64,000 nucleotides of DNA, taken from contig JAALKI010000004.1 of NCBI GenBank assembly GCA_011088105.1, positions 1-64,000 of the forward strand, in the 5' to 3' direction. Under the pieces are notes generated by a model that saw only the letters and a program-made list of their open reading frames with translations, had not been told where the DNA came from and did no database searches. The translations under genes and the position numbers were made by a program. This document shows positions 1 to 8,952 of this stretch, one piece after another; positions within the stretch are counted from its first letter, which is position 1, and each line of letters starts with the position of its first letter. Source of the stretch: Nitrospirota bacterium. GTDB lineage: Bacteria; Nitrospirota; Nitrospiria; Nitrospirales; UBA8639.

Positions 1-1388
1 ACTCTTCCGCATCCAGCCATCCTAAGATAACTCTCGTTATCTAGGACAGCCCCAACTTTTTCTCCACCACCCTGGGCATCAACCTCCTGAAGAGCCCGTG
101 TAATCATAGGATCGATATCTGCAGGGTCAGAAACTTTTATAATGATGGTAATCGTTCGAACCCCTTCTTTCAGACGCAACACTGGAGAAGCGACTGCAAA
201 CCCCAATTGAGCATCTTCAACAGATCCGTAGCCACCATCTTTTTCTTCTGCGCCAAACAATGGCCAAGAAGGCGCATTGGGGTCACCCCCTGACGACAAT
301 CCCTCCGGCAAGCGATTACTTCGCGCACGGGTGACATACTGTAACTCTGCCTCTGGTGAAATCAGTCGATTGCGTTCGAAAAAGAGCGTGGCAAGTGACT
401 GAATCTTGGCATCTGTGACCACGATATTACTCTCCGCCTCATACACTAATTCTTTCCCTGCCAAATCCTTCCCTCCAGAAAATTCGGTCCCTTTGGGAAT
501 AAAAACTTCTCGCGCACCGGCATCTGTTTCCAAAACAAGATCGGCGCTATCTGGCAAAGGATCGCGAGGAGAAGCTTTGAGCAACGTTTGATAATAAAAA
601 TTGAGATGTCTCTGAGAAAAGGTATTGATCCGTTCTTGCGCGTCACCAAACAGCTTGAGAAACGTCATCAATAAACCTACGCTGGGATCGTGGGTTTGCC
701 CACGCAATGTTTGTTGCATATAAACAGCGGTCACACTCTGCAGGTAGAGAACGGCATGAAAAAAAGCATAAAAAATCGAACGTAGGAGACGTTTCTCAAT
801 CATGGAATTTCTAGAGTCTGGCAACTTCGATGGTTGAATGGGTTGCCCTGTCTTTGGCCGCGCCCAAATGGGATCGCAGCCTTCTAAATCAAACACCGGC
901 TCTCGCTGTGATCGTCCCTCCATCAGTCGCTTGAGACATTCACGAAGGTCTCCAAATTCAGCCGAAAGTTTTTCTTCAATCACCTCTTCGATTTTCACAC
1001 TAAGGGCTTTCCCCGATGAATGATTGGACATTTTCAGTGTTTTCAACCAACCATCAATATCCTTGACAAATTGACACAGGCCGACACCAACCTCTTCCAC
1101 ACTGGAATCAAACCGATATTGAAATTCCGTTTCCAGCTGCTTGAGATCCAGACTGAGGATTTGGGCCATGACTACCGCCTCATCCGCTTCAAATAACCCT
1201 GCCCAGGTCCCCTCTGGTTTATTGTTGAGGTTATAAAAGTGCAAATGGGAAGCGACTTTCACACTCAACGCCAGCAAGTCTTCAAAGGTCATTTCATCGA
1301 CCTTGAAGTAGTCCTCCCGTAGCGCCGCAGGGAACCGCATATTCTGCGCTGTTCCATCCGTGATATGTAATCGAGCCTCATCAGCCAT
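1..1388 (-). CDS. eCIS large baseplate protein (Afp11/12-like, baseplate J related), 3'-truncated by window edge
   Basis: The gene starts at ATG 1388 and stays open for about 462 codons until it leaves the window, so the C-terminus is unseen. An AAGGA ribosome site precedes the start and the gp25-like gene ends 7 bases upstream. Residues about 230-300 carry the pattern of eCIS baseplate proteins: a QRHLNFYYQ segment, an acidic PDSADLVLE segment and FIPKGTEFSGGKDLAG, a GT-[x]-AGkD-like motif of the Afp12 group. Baseplate proteins of this kind build the wedges that surround the VgrG/PAAR spike and trigger sheath contraction. I infer the Afp11/Afp12 role from position as last visible gene of the cluster. 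The visible part has no stop or frameshift, unlike the sheath and tube genes upstream in the operon. Confidence 0.75.
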   Translation of the reverse strand, partial: MADEARLHITDGTAQNMRFPAALREDYFKVDEMTFEDLLALSVKVASHLHFYNLNNKPEGTWAGLFEADEAVVMAQILSLDLKQLETEFQYRFDSSVEEVGVGLCQFVKDIDGWLKTLKMSNHSSGKALSVKIEEVIEEKLSAEFGDLRECLKRLMEGRSQREPVFDLEGCDPIWARPKTGQPIQPSKLPDSRNSMIEKRLLRSIFYAFFHAVLYLQSVTAVYMQQTLRGQTHDPSVGLLMTFLKLFGDAQERINTFSQRHLNFYYQTLLKASPRDPLPDSADLVLETDAGAREVFIPKGTEFSGGKDLAGKELVYEAESNIVVTDAKIQSLATLFFERNRLISPEAELQYVTRARSNRLPEGLSSGGDPNAPSWPLFGAEEKDGGYGSVEDAQLGFAVASPVLRLKEGVRTITIIIKVSDPADIDPMITRALQEVDAQGGGEKVGAVLDNESYLRMAGCGR

Positions 1389-1394
1389 TGACGA

Positions 1395-1847
1395 TCATCC
1401 TTTTTCCTGTGACAACGCTGGGAATCCTCCTCCAGGCCGAATATTTGTCCCCTCACGAAAATAGAACGGGAAAACCATATTACTTCGAGCATTGGTCATT
1501 CGCACGGTATAATCCAGGTGAATCAAGAGCTTACCTTCATAGAGCTCGTCCGTATTCACATCCACTGCATTGAGAGTAATACGTGGCTCAAAAAATAGGA
1601 TGGCTCGTGTAATGATATCCGTCAATTCTGCAATGGCACTGTCATTCATATGCTCAAACACTAAGCCTTTCAAACCACATCCATACGAAGGGTACATCAC
1701 ACGCTCTCCGGGTGATGTTAAGAGAAGGATTTTTAGGCTTTCCCAAATATCATCTCCTTCCGAAACCAGCTTGACACCTTTCGCACGCTGATGAAACTCT
1801 GGGGGAAACGCCCATCCTGTACCAAGAAATGTTTTGTCGATACCCAT
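1395..1847 (-). CDS. eCIS baseplate wedge protein, gp25/GPW-like (Afp9-type)
   Basis: This is a 150-residue protein of the T4 gp25 / phage P2 GpW lysozyme-like fold family, an inner baseplate wedge subunit that nucleates the sheath. Typical features are the N-terminal GTGWAFPPEF segment, the SLKILLLTSPGERVMYPSYGCG core around residues 40-60 (family pattern I-x-x-L-L-x-T-x-G-E-R-x-M-x-P-x-[FY]-G) and the FEPRI segment near 95. An upstream in-frame ATG exists at 1895, but it overlaps the PAAR gene; ATG 1847 gives the family's normal N-terminus. It sits between PAAR and the large baseplate gene, as expected for an eCIS operon. Confidence 0.88.
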   Translation of the reverse strand: MGIDKTFLGTGWAFPPEFHQRAKGVKLVSEGDDIWESLKILLLTSPGERVMYPSYGCGLKGLVFEHMNDSAIAELTDIITRAILFFEPRITLNAVDVNTDELYEGKLLIHLDYTVRMTNARSNMVFPFYFREGTNIRPGGGFPALSQEKG

Positions 1848-1867
1848 AGTCGTCTGTCTGCAGCTCT

Positions 1868-2158
1868 CTACCCACCAACAATGACTGTTGGACACCCAAG
1901 AACAATGACCCCTCCATGCGCCGTGTTGTCGCCCATTCTTGCGGCAGGCTTCTTGCCAATCATCACTGTGGCCGAACCTTTCACGATCGTATCGGGAGGA
2001 CCAACACAGGTACAGCTATCCCCAACAACTGCTGAAGGCAGCTTTGCAATCAACACCGTGGGAATCCCAGGTCCAATGATCGGCCCACCAACATGAGGCA
2101 CCACCCCTGTGACCATTGGGCAGGTATGCATATCTGTCAGTCTGGACGCAGGTGGCAT
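1868..2158 (-). CDS. PAAR-domain spike tip protein (Afp10-type)
   Basis: The 96-residue protein consists almost entirely of a PAAR domain. It starts MPPASRLTDMHTCPMV, where the metal-binding His and Cys of the first PAAR repeat are visible, and continues through repeated G-x-P motifs and the Cys-containing CTCVGPPDTI and NTAHGGVI segments. PAAR proteins cap the VgrG trimer as a zinc-stabilised cone that pierces the target membrane. The gene follows the VgrG-like gene directly (11-base gap), the usual order for spike assembly. No cargo extension is fused to it. Confidence 0.9.
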   Translation of the reverse strand: MPPASRLTDMHTCPMVTGVVPHVGGPIIGPGIPTVLIAKLPSAVVGDSCTCVGPPDTIVKGSATVMIGKKPAARMGDNTAHGGVIVLGCPTVIVGG

Positions 2159-2169
2159 GGCAACGCTCC

Positions 2170-3960
2170 TTAATTAATCATGACCATGGCGCCTTTGACC
2201 GTCGTCTGGCCCGATGCAGATAATTCAGCGGTGGCATTGCCTTTGGCCACAAAACCCACATTCGCTGTATTGTTCACGTTCAGCCCTGTCACCTTGACAT
2301 CGACTTTCGACGTGATCCCGACTTCTCCCACAGCATCAATGGTCACTTTTCCTTTGGCCGTGATGCTAATATCTTTTGGACTATCTAAGACAATGCCACT
2401 GGAGCTCAGTTCAACCTTATTGTTATTTTGATCCTGCAGCAGAATTGATTTTTGATCATCACTGATCACAATCGTGTTATTACCGGGAGTGACAAGGGTG
2501 ATCACCTTTTTATCATCATCAAATTCAACCTTCAGCTCGCTCTTCGTCACAATGGCTTTGATGAAGTTGTCCGCAGTTGGTTCATATGGTGGTTTTCGTT
2601 TGCTGCTATACAAGCTGCCGAGGATCACCGGATGCGACGGGTCATTATTGAAATACCCCAAGACAACTTCATCCCCAATTTCTGGGATAAAAAATGAGCC
2701 AATCCCGTCCGAGGCATAAAATTTGGTTAACCTCGCCCACACGCCTTCTGTCTCTGTCTGTAATACAGGCACCGTTACTTGAATCTTATATTGCCCTTCG
2801 GGATCAGCATCGAGTTTCTTCACGATCCCAACCTGTAACCCATCGACGCCTGGCAATAACCCCGACGCCGAGGGAGCGACCAAGTCCCGTCTTTCGGCAA
2901 ACCATGCTGAGGGTAGACCAAACTCAACCTCACTAGTCCAGTTCCCCTCTGAAATGTCATGATGCACGGCACTGATAAACACATTACCGTTAAAGCGATT
3001 GCCAACGCCTTCGAGTTCGATGAGGGTGCCAATTTTCGCCTTGGCACTCCCTTGAAATTTCATACGGCCTCGAATTCTCGCCAAGCCTGCCTTGACCTGT
3101 TGACCATCGCTCCAGGCCTTGATGGCGGTCTTTTCCAAAGGCGCCGAGGTCTGTAACCGAAAAGAGCTCGGGCCTACCACCGTCGCCAATTGTGACGAAG
3201 TCAGATCTCCCTGTGCATTGAGCGTCTGGGGGCTCACCTCTTCCTCAACAATGGCCTGAGTCTTCGGGTCCCAGGAAACTCCTTTAACCGCCGTAAGCTG
3301 AGTCTTGGCATCAATATCCGCATCAAATTCTATCAAGTCTTCGCCGTAGGTAACCGTAAGCTGAGCCGCCCCACTTACCTGTGGTGCTTGGACCGTCACC
3401 TTTCCGTCTTCCACAATCACAAGGAGACCATTCACCTCAGCGCGAGACAGCAAGAAATCCCAGTCGGTGCAATAATGTTGCACCAGTTCTTTGTATTGGA
3501 CTGTAGTTGCAGAGACATTGGCCGTGAGCCCACTAGCATTCCCAATCAATTTGGTCATGATATCGCTATCTTTGGACTCAACATAATTGGCATTGTTTCG
3601 GCCTATTGTCATTTTGATCGCCTTATCCCAGCAATCAATAACTAAACGCGCATAATTATTACCGGTAATCTTGAGACCATGTTTTACAACAATGCCTTTA
3701 AAAATCGTTTCTTCTTGTTGGTCATACCCAGCATTGATGGTGATCTCGGCCCCCGGTTTGAAATTGTCGGAGTTACTGACCGGGAAGTCTTTATTGGGCA
3801 TATCGCCATCCAATAACACAATCCTCGCCGTTGGAATTTTGTTGATGACACTGCTGATTCGAACTGAGACGAGTGCAACGGATGCATCAAGTGGTGCACC
3901 ATTAACTAACACGGTCAGACTAACAAGACCACTGCCTTCAAGATTTGGTGAGTCAGCCAT
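2170..3960 (-). CDS. VgrG-like spike protein (gp27/gp5 type, Afp8-like)
   Basis: The 596-residue protein is the central spike of the injection system. Residues about 1-340 look like the gp27/GpD hub barrels. Residues about 375-455 form a gp5-type OB fold with ARLTKFYASDGIGSFFIPE, IGDEVVLGYFNNDPSHPVIL and GSLYSSK, the standard VgrG/Afp8 signature. The C-terminus (about 470-596) is a low-complexity beta-helix-like repeat of I-x-I/V-x alternations that ends KGAMVMIN and would receive the PAAR tip. The ATG overlaps the stop of the LysM gene by 8 bases, indicating translational coupling. No toxin domain is attached. The frame is intact. Confidence 0.9.
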   Translation of the reverse strand: MADSPNLEGSGLVSLTVLVNGAPLDASVALVSVRISSVINKIPTARIVLLDGDMPNKDFPVSNSDNFKPGAEITINAGYDQQEETIFKGIVVKHGLKITGNNYARLVIDCWDKAIKMTIGRNNANYVESKDSDIMTKLIGNASGLTANVSATTVQYKELVQHYCTDWDFLLSRAEVNGLLVIVEDGKVTVQAPQVSGAAQLTVTYGEDLIEFDADIDAKTQLTAVKGVSWDPKTQAIVEEEVSPQTLNAQGDLTSSQLATVVGPSSFRLQTSAPLEKTAIKAWSDGQQVKAGLARIRGRMKFQGSAKAKIGTLIELEGVGNRFNGNVFISAVHHDISEGNWTSEVEFGLPSAWFAERRDLVAPSASGLLPGVDGLQVGIVKKLDADPEGQYKIQVTVPVLQTETEGVWARLTKFYASDGIGSFFIPEIGDEVVLGYFNNDPSHPVILGSLYSSKRKPPYEPTADNFIKAIVTKSELKVEFDDDKKVITLVTPGNNTIVISDDQKSILLQDQNNNKVELSSSGIVLDSPKDISITAKGKVTIDAVGEVGITSKVDVKVTGLNVNNTANVGFVAKGNATAELSASGQTTVKGAMVMIN

Positions 3961-4633
3961 GCGTGACTTTCAGTGGAGGAAAATGAAGACGACTCCCAGG
4001 TTCGATATCCCGGAAGTTGACAAGATTATTCCATCGTGCCACATCAATATAATAAGAGGAGTCTTTATAGATGCGTGCACATAACAGCGGCAAGGTATCA
4101 CCGGCTTTCACTTCAACAATATGGGTAAGGTCTGGAGAGGTCTTATTTGCTTCAAGCGCTTCCTCTTCCTTACTGACAAACTCGATAAATGACAGTTTCA
4201 CGGCAGCGCGTAAGGGCTCTCCACTTGGCTTAAACAATGTGTATTGCACAGACAATGTTTCAAGCCGTCCATAAAATAAAAGACTTCCCCACAACAGCCT
4301 GACATATTGAGGTTCATGAGCATTACCATCAAACTTATACACTGTGCCTTCAAGGTCCTTCATTCGTGTTTTGACATCAACAGCACTCGTTCCAGCTACC
4401 ACCCCAGTCCCATCAATCACTAGGTCAAAACTGATTTTTTCCGGTTTGTAAGCATCAAACTTTTGTTCGCTTCCTGTCGCACCCAAAGCCTCATCTTTGT
4501 TGTATTGAATGGTAAAGCCATGCGTATAGTCGGACGGGTTAATCATGACTTCGAATTTCTTTTTCGAAGTATCAACACTGATTTTTCCGGAATCGACTTT
4601 ACACGGTGAGATGGTTAATTTTGTAACAGCCAT
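3953..4633 (-). CDS. LysM-containing tail protein (Afp7-like, gp53-type)
   Basis: This 226-residue protein has an N-terminal beta-rich tail domain and a C-terminal LysM domain (about residues 172-224: VEVKAGDTLPLLCARIYKDS, then VARWNNL and PGSRLHFPP). In eCIS clusters such proteins (Afp7 group) join the tube end to the spike hub. The segment EVMINPSDYTHGFTIQYNK near residue 30 is typical of the group. The ATG directly abuts the DUF5908 stop codon, and its own stop overlaps the VgrG-like gene, so all three are probably translated in series. Confidence 0.88.
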   Translation of the reverse strand: MAVTKLTISPCKVDSGKISVDTSKKKFEVMINPSDYTHGFTIQYNKDEALGATGSEQKFDAYKPEKISFDLVIDGTGVVAGTSAVDVKTRMKDLEGTVYKFDGNAHEPQYVRLLWGSLLFYGRLETLSVQYTLFKPSGEPLRAAVKLSFIEFVSKEEEALEANKTSPDLTHIVEVKAGDTLPLLCARIYKDSSYYIDVARWNNLVNFRDIEPGSRLHFPPLKVTHG

Positions 4634-4804
4634 TTATCGCTCTTGCTGTTCACGTAATAGATCAATGATAAACTGTTTACATTCGGCACGAATGTCTTTT
4701 TTGACCTTCTCTAAGTCTTCTCTATCAGGCAGGACACGATCACCAGATGTATCCCGTTGCATTACCGTGGACTTGATTGTCATCTGTCGAACTTCTATCG
4801 CCAT
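4634..4804 (-). CDS. DUF5908 small eCIS protein
   Basis: A 56-residue reading frame fills the exact gap between the second tube gene and the LysM gene: ATG 4804, TAA at 4634-4636, with 2 bases before it and none after it. The product begins MAIEVRQMTIKSTVMQ and ends in a charged helix (DLEKVKKDIRAECKQFI). A [VP]-E-[VI]-R-x-[ML]-x-I-K start followed by a short charged helix is the pattern of DUF5908 proteins, which sit at this position in many eCIS operons. The molecular role is unknown; by position it may be a small baseplate or chaperone component. It is short enough to be missed by gene callers. Confidence 0.8.
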   Translation of the reverse strand: MAIEVRQMTIKSTVMQRDTSGDRVLPDREDLEKVKKDIRAECKQFIIDLLREQQER

Positions 4805-4806
4805 AT

Positions 4807-5280
4807 CTAGATAAACCTCTTAGCGTAGCTATACCGGAACTCTATTTTTTCGATGGCTACTTCACTTTTCGTTGAATTAAAACTCTCAATTTCCCAATGG
4901 ACCGGATACGCATTGGCAAACGACCATGATCGGATCGGATCACCTTTTTCATTCAGAAGTCGGACTTGGAAGGCTTTAGGCTTGATGGGAAGTGTAAATT
5001 CCTCCAGGACCTCTCGACACCACTCCACTAAGTCAGAGTTTTTTTTCGCAATGCCGCGTTTAAGGACAAGCTTAGGATGTTTTACGACTTTCGGTAATTG
5101 GTGTACAAAGGTATTTTCCCCACCCTCAACAACCTCCTGAGTCTCCAATTCCGGACCAATCCCGCTCACCTCTTGAAATGCAACATCGGCAATCCCTGCG
5201 CTGCGCTCAAAGACAACTTTAAAATAAAAGGAAGAGGGCGGATATCCGCCCTCTTCCCATATGTTTGGTGGATCTGGCAT
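4807..5280 (-). CDS. eCIS tail tube protein, T4 gp19-like (Afp5-type)
   Basis: The 157-residue protein belongs to the T4-like gp19 tube family that stacks as hexamers inside the sheath. Diagnostic segments are YFKVVFERSAG, VAFQEVSGIGPELETQEVVE, the KRGIAKKN loop and the C-terminal WEIESFNSTKSEVAIEKIEF strand. A second tube paralogue next to the first is normal in eCIS; one forms the tube body and the other the tube start near the baseplate (Afp5). The frame is complete from ATG 5280, in contrast to the neighbouring tube gene. Confidence 0.9.
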   Translation of the reverse strand: MPDPPNIWEEGGYPPSSFYFKVVFERSAGIADVAFQEVSGIGPELETQEVVEGGENTFVHQLPKVVKHPKLVLKRGIAKKNSDLVEWCREVLEEFTLPIKPKAFQVRLLNEKGDPIRSWSFANAYPVHWEIESFNSTKSEVAIEKIEFRYSYAKRFI

Positions 5281-5355
5281 GTTGCCTTTACCCTAGATCA
5301 TCAAACCAAGAGAGAATACTTTCGTATTCCTCCCTTTCATACATATTGCGTTCGA

Positions 5356-5814
5356 TTAGCTATTCGCAATCGTCACCCCTTCATGAGCAAGCTCGATGGA
5401 TTCGATTGCGGTCTCGTTACCATCGGACTTGAGATCCGTACCGGTAATTTTTGTCGGCCAGGCATTCGCCAGGGTCCATACCATGGTAGGAGCACCAGCC
5501 TCATCAAGCAGACTAATCGTCACCGGGATTCGTTTGATGGTATTCATCTTAATCTGATTAAACCAATCCCAGAACTTATTGTCAGACTTGAAGACACCTT
5601 TCTTCATCGTCACATTCCCAGATTTTTTGATTCCAGGCATTTTAATCGTGCTGAAAGCCTTGTTATCACCATGGCGATATTCGATCACCTGCGCTTCGAT
5701 ATCAAGACCAGACACTTCTTGAAAGGACATGACCTCGGAGTCTCATTTCACTTGAAAATAAAACTTCGGTAAAGGCCATACACTCGTGGATTGAGCGGAT
5801 CCATCATCTGCCAT
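5356..5814 (-). pseudogene. eCIS major tail tube gene interrupted by an in-frame TGA
   Basis: ATG 5814 has an excellent AGGAGG site (5821-5826) and opens MADDGSAQSTSVWPLPKF, then YFQVK. The next codon, at 5743-5745, is TGA, after which the same frame runs on with DSEV, MSFQEVSGLDIEAQVIEYRH and the rest of a standard gp19 tube protein to 5356. From memory of the family, this position is Trp in close relatives (QVKW), so TGG to TGA is the likely change. Without readthrough only a 24-residue peptide is made, or a 124-residue product from the internal ATG 5730, which has no good ribosome site and would lack the first beta-strand. Other genes here stop at TGA, so a changed genetic code is excluded. 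Confidence 0.85.
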
Positions 5815-5887
5815 AATTAACCTCCTTTAATCTCCATAGACATTTTCAACATAGGATGATTACATACCTACTGAGACCTTCCCATAC

Positions 5888-7413
5888 TTATGACTTCTGC
5901 ATCTGCTGTTGGAAGGTAATCTCAATGAATTCAGCTGGACGGCTAATCGCCACCAAGACGGTTACCCGCAGAATGCCTTCAAGAATGTCCTCAGGTGTCA
6001 TAGTCTCTCCTAATCCCACATGCACACTGAAGGCATCATCGGGGCTCGCCCCAGCCAACCCACCACGCTTCCAAATACCCGTCAAAAAGTTGCGAATCAT
6101 GCTTTTAATGGTCACCCAGGTATTCGCATCGTTCGGCTCAAATACATAGGCTTTCGAAGCCAATTTAATTGACTCTTCCAGCATAATCATTGTTCTCCGC
6201 ACGTTGACATAACGCCAATCCAAGCTGTTGCCGTCGAGCGTCCGAGCACCCCAAACCAGCGTCCCTTCGCCGACAAATGCCCGAATAGCATTAATCGACT
6301 TACCTTGCGTCGTCACATTGAGGTCTTCTTGATCATCATGCGTAATATTAACCGAAGGGGATACTACGGCATTCAAACTCACGTTAGCCGGAGCTTTCCA
6401 GACGCCCCGTGAGTTATCCACCATGGTATAAATCCCTGCCATGGCTGCGGAAGGCGGAAGAAGATTCAACGTGCCTTTGATACCCGTCAAAATATTATTG
6501 AACAGTGGGCTCATCGCCACTAAGCTCTTGTTCAACAAAATTTTGTTGGCGGCATCGGTTTCATTCTGAATGTCATCAACGGCTTTTTTCTGTTGAACAA
6601 CTTTGGGTGGCGTCGTATCATCTGTTTCATCAGGAAGTTTCAATTCGCTCTTTAGAAGCCCCTGCAATACATCCTTGTTAGAAATATTGTCATAGCTTAA
6701 ATCTCTATCCTGGACAATGCTGGTGTTAATCCAGGGATAATAGCTAGCGGCATAATCCAAATTATTTATACCAAGGTCGTTACGGAACGTATCAATCGGA
6801 TCACCTGATGGATCATGTCGGTCTTTATCGCCATTCCGCACATCAAGGATGGCAAACCGATTCTTCATCTTTTCCCCACAATGCATTAAGGAGGCCTGCT
6901 GAATCTTTTGGCAATTGGCCTGGTCTAATAAAATTGCCTCAGGAATGACCACCATGGTCGGTTCCTGTTCCTTGATCAGTTGATTAATACCGGCTTGGAG
7001 CTTGTCCGACTCAATATCCTGAGAATAATTGCCGACCGAGACAATGTAGCAAGGCCCCCCTCCATTCTGATAAAACAGCAACATACTGTAATACAGAAGA
7101 TACTTTCCTCCAGCTACCCCCGTAGCTTGAGTCAGGACATATTCCTTGTCTGCCAAAGAAAATGCCGCTTCGTCCGTGGAATCGGCAGCTTTTTCATCAA
7201 TGGAAAAGATCGGGGTCGGCCCACCTCCAAAGTAACTATGAAATTCGCCCATGGATGTAATCCGCCATGCCTTGTTCAAGAGCGACTTTCCTTTGTTATT
7301 GGCTTTTTGGGTGTATCCGATAAAAGCCGGAACAGCAGTAGCCACCTCAACAACGGAATTGGGAAACGCATTTTTTCGACGATATACACGCCGGGTGTTT
7401 TCATTGCTCCCAT
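5888..7413 (-). pseudogene. eCIS tail sheath gene with a -1 frameshift near the N-terminus
   Basis: The sheath contracts to drive the tube. The body of the protein (from about 7370 down to 5888) is intact: FPNSVVEVATAVPAFIGYT, central insertion domains, and the C-terminal gpFI/Phage_sheath signature with DWRYVNVRRTMIMLEESI and a FEPND segment, ending EFIEITFQQQMQKS. The conserved N-terminal strand MGAMKTPGVYIVEK is encoded from ATG 7413 behind an AGGAGG site (7419-7424), but in another frame. The switch falls at a run of six A (plus strand T6, 7371-7376), where seven would restore one frame. Downstream translation could start only at GTG 7345, which lacks a ribosome site and the N-terminal linker strand that connects neighbouring subunits. 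Confidence 0.85.
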
Positions 7414-7434
7414 AAAGGCCTCCTCTGATGATGA

Positions 7435-8314
7435 TTAACAGTTAATAAATATTTCCGACACGACCACTTCTTTCCCTTCCACTACTTCTTTATCAATTTG
7501 ACTCGTTGAAGCCACAGGCAATCGCTTCAGGAGCACTTTGCCCTCTCGCGTCCCATTGGTTCGCAATTGAAACCGCTGATCAAATTTTTCTTGTAAGGGG
7601 ATCGGTGCTTTTGACCGGAAAGTTAACGCTGTTCTCTCGTTCGGTAACGAGACGTTGCCGGTAGCCTCGAATTCCGTCTTATTATTGAGGTCGGCAATAT
7701 AGGGATTGTTTTTGGCCATCGCCCCAAGGAGATAGTATTTCCAATAGGTCTGTCGTGCCTTGAATTTGAGATAATACTCAGCAGGAATGAGCGTGCGACT
7801 CTTCGCAAGCGGCTTCGGCAATGTCTTCTCCGCTTCAACCCAGATATTAATGAGAAAATGAGGTTTCACAAGCTTTTCCTTTTTCCCGATCAATCCTTCA
7901 AGGACAGGGGCATTCAGCTTTTCAAAGTTTTTGTCGGAAACAGATGAGTCCGCATGGAGCCTCAGCTTCCCTGTCGTCTCTGTTTTAGCTTTTCGACTAT
8001 CAAAATAGAGAATCTCATCATCACGAAGCACCGCGGGCATGGTGTAGTTCACAAATACAGGGTCTCGTGAAACAACCTTAAAGCCAAAGCACAAGGGCTC
8101 ATCTTGGTCAGCCATCAGCAACTGAAGCGCATCAATCCGGCTATCATCATAAAAATACGCGGATGCCATTGCGCGTATTCCGCGTCAACAGCCCTGCACG
8201 TTGGAGCATCATGGCAGACTGTGCCGTTGGGATAAAATCAAGTTTTATACACACCCCATTTAAAAAAAACTGATGCTCCACCGCAATACTAAATAATGGG
8301 AAGTATGAACCCAT
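7435..8314 (-). pseudogene. Conserved eCIS cluster protein of unknown role, frameshifted
   Basis: Two overlapping frames read as one protein. ATG 8314 gives a 55-codon frame (MGSYFPLFSIAVEHQFFLNG through RAGLLTRNTRNGIRVF), which stops at 8147-8149. The other frame carries on from FYDDSRIDALQLL to the stop at 7435 (about 240 residues). They join cleanly if one T is removed from the T5 run at 8151-8155. I recognise the start (VEH..FFLNG, then FIPT..SAMMLQRAGLL) and the FKVVSRDPVFVNYTMP segment as features of a protein found beside sheath genes in several eCIS clusters; its function is not known to me. The remaining 244-residue frame could start at ATG 8169 but would lose the conserved N-terminus. 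Confidence 0.72.
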
Positions 8315-8327
8315 AAGGTCACGTCTC

Positions 8328-8906
8328 TTAGATATTTACCGAAAACTGCTGGGTTTCTTTTAATGTTGGCACCTGACTTCTGATATCTTCAGAATCAAAA
8401 GCCACCATCCTCACCTTGTACAAAATTGAAGGCAAATACTTGCCACTGAGCACCCCCCACAAACTGCTTAAATCATGAATGCTCTGATTCTCGATGTCCA
8501 ACACCAACTTATCGATTCTTCGGTCTAGATCTGGTGTGTTTTGATGATTAAAGACCGGCTGCCTTTGAAAAAAACTGATGGCATTTGAAAGAAATTTCAG
8601 CGCTTCCAGATAATTATTGCCGCTAAAATGTCCAGCAACCATCAAATATAAGTTTAAATATAATGGAGGGTAGTGCATGATCGCTCGGTCACCACCGGGG
8701 GCCGATTTTCCTGTCTGATTGGGTGGAACGGTATCTTTCTCAATGTTAATTAAAAAAATCACGAGCTTGTTATTGACATGAGAAGCCACATTGCCATTTT
8801 GCTCCAAAATATTGGACACCACGACGATATCCTCATGAAGATCAAAGGTTCTCTTCAGAAACTGATTTAGCTGATTGGCAATGTGGCTGATGGCGGAATC
8901 TATCAT
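8328..8906 (-). CDS. DUF4255 protein (Pvc16 N-terminal-like, tail terminator candidate)
   Basis: The 192-residue protein matches DUF4255/Pvc16_N: MIDSAISHIANQLNQFL at the start, a beta strand (NNKLVIFLINIEKD), then YPPLYLNLYLMVAGHFSGNN and EALKFLSNAISFFQ. In PVC and Afp clusters the homologous Pvc16/Afp16 caps tube and sheath and sets their length. It is the first gene of the visible operon, with AGGAGG at 8921-8926 and a promoter about 80 bases further upstream. The frame is intact. Confidence 0.85.
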   Translation of the reverse strand: MIDSAISHIANQLNQFLKRTFDLHEDIVVVSNILEQNGNVASHVNNKLVIFLINIEKDTVPPNQTGKSAPGGDRAIMHYPPLYLNLYLMVAGHFSGNNYLEALKFLSNAISFFQRQPVFNHQNTPDLDRRIDKLVLDIENQSIHDLSSLWGVLSGKYLPSILYKVRMVAFDSEDIRSQVPTLKETQQFSVNI

Positions 8907-8952
8907 GAACCCTTGACACCTCCTAGAAGAGTCAACGCAAAAAACCCTGATA

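Noticed and set aside
5743-5745. Idea that TGA encodes Trp in this organism
   Set aside because: Many intact genes here (for example frr, tsf, the LysM gene) end at TGA with correct family length, so TGA is a normal stop.
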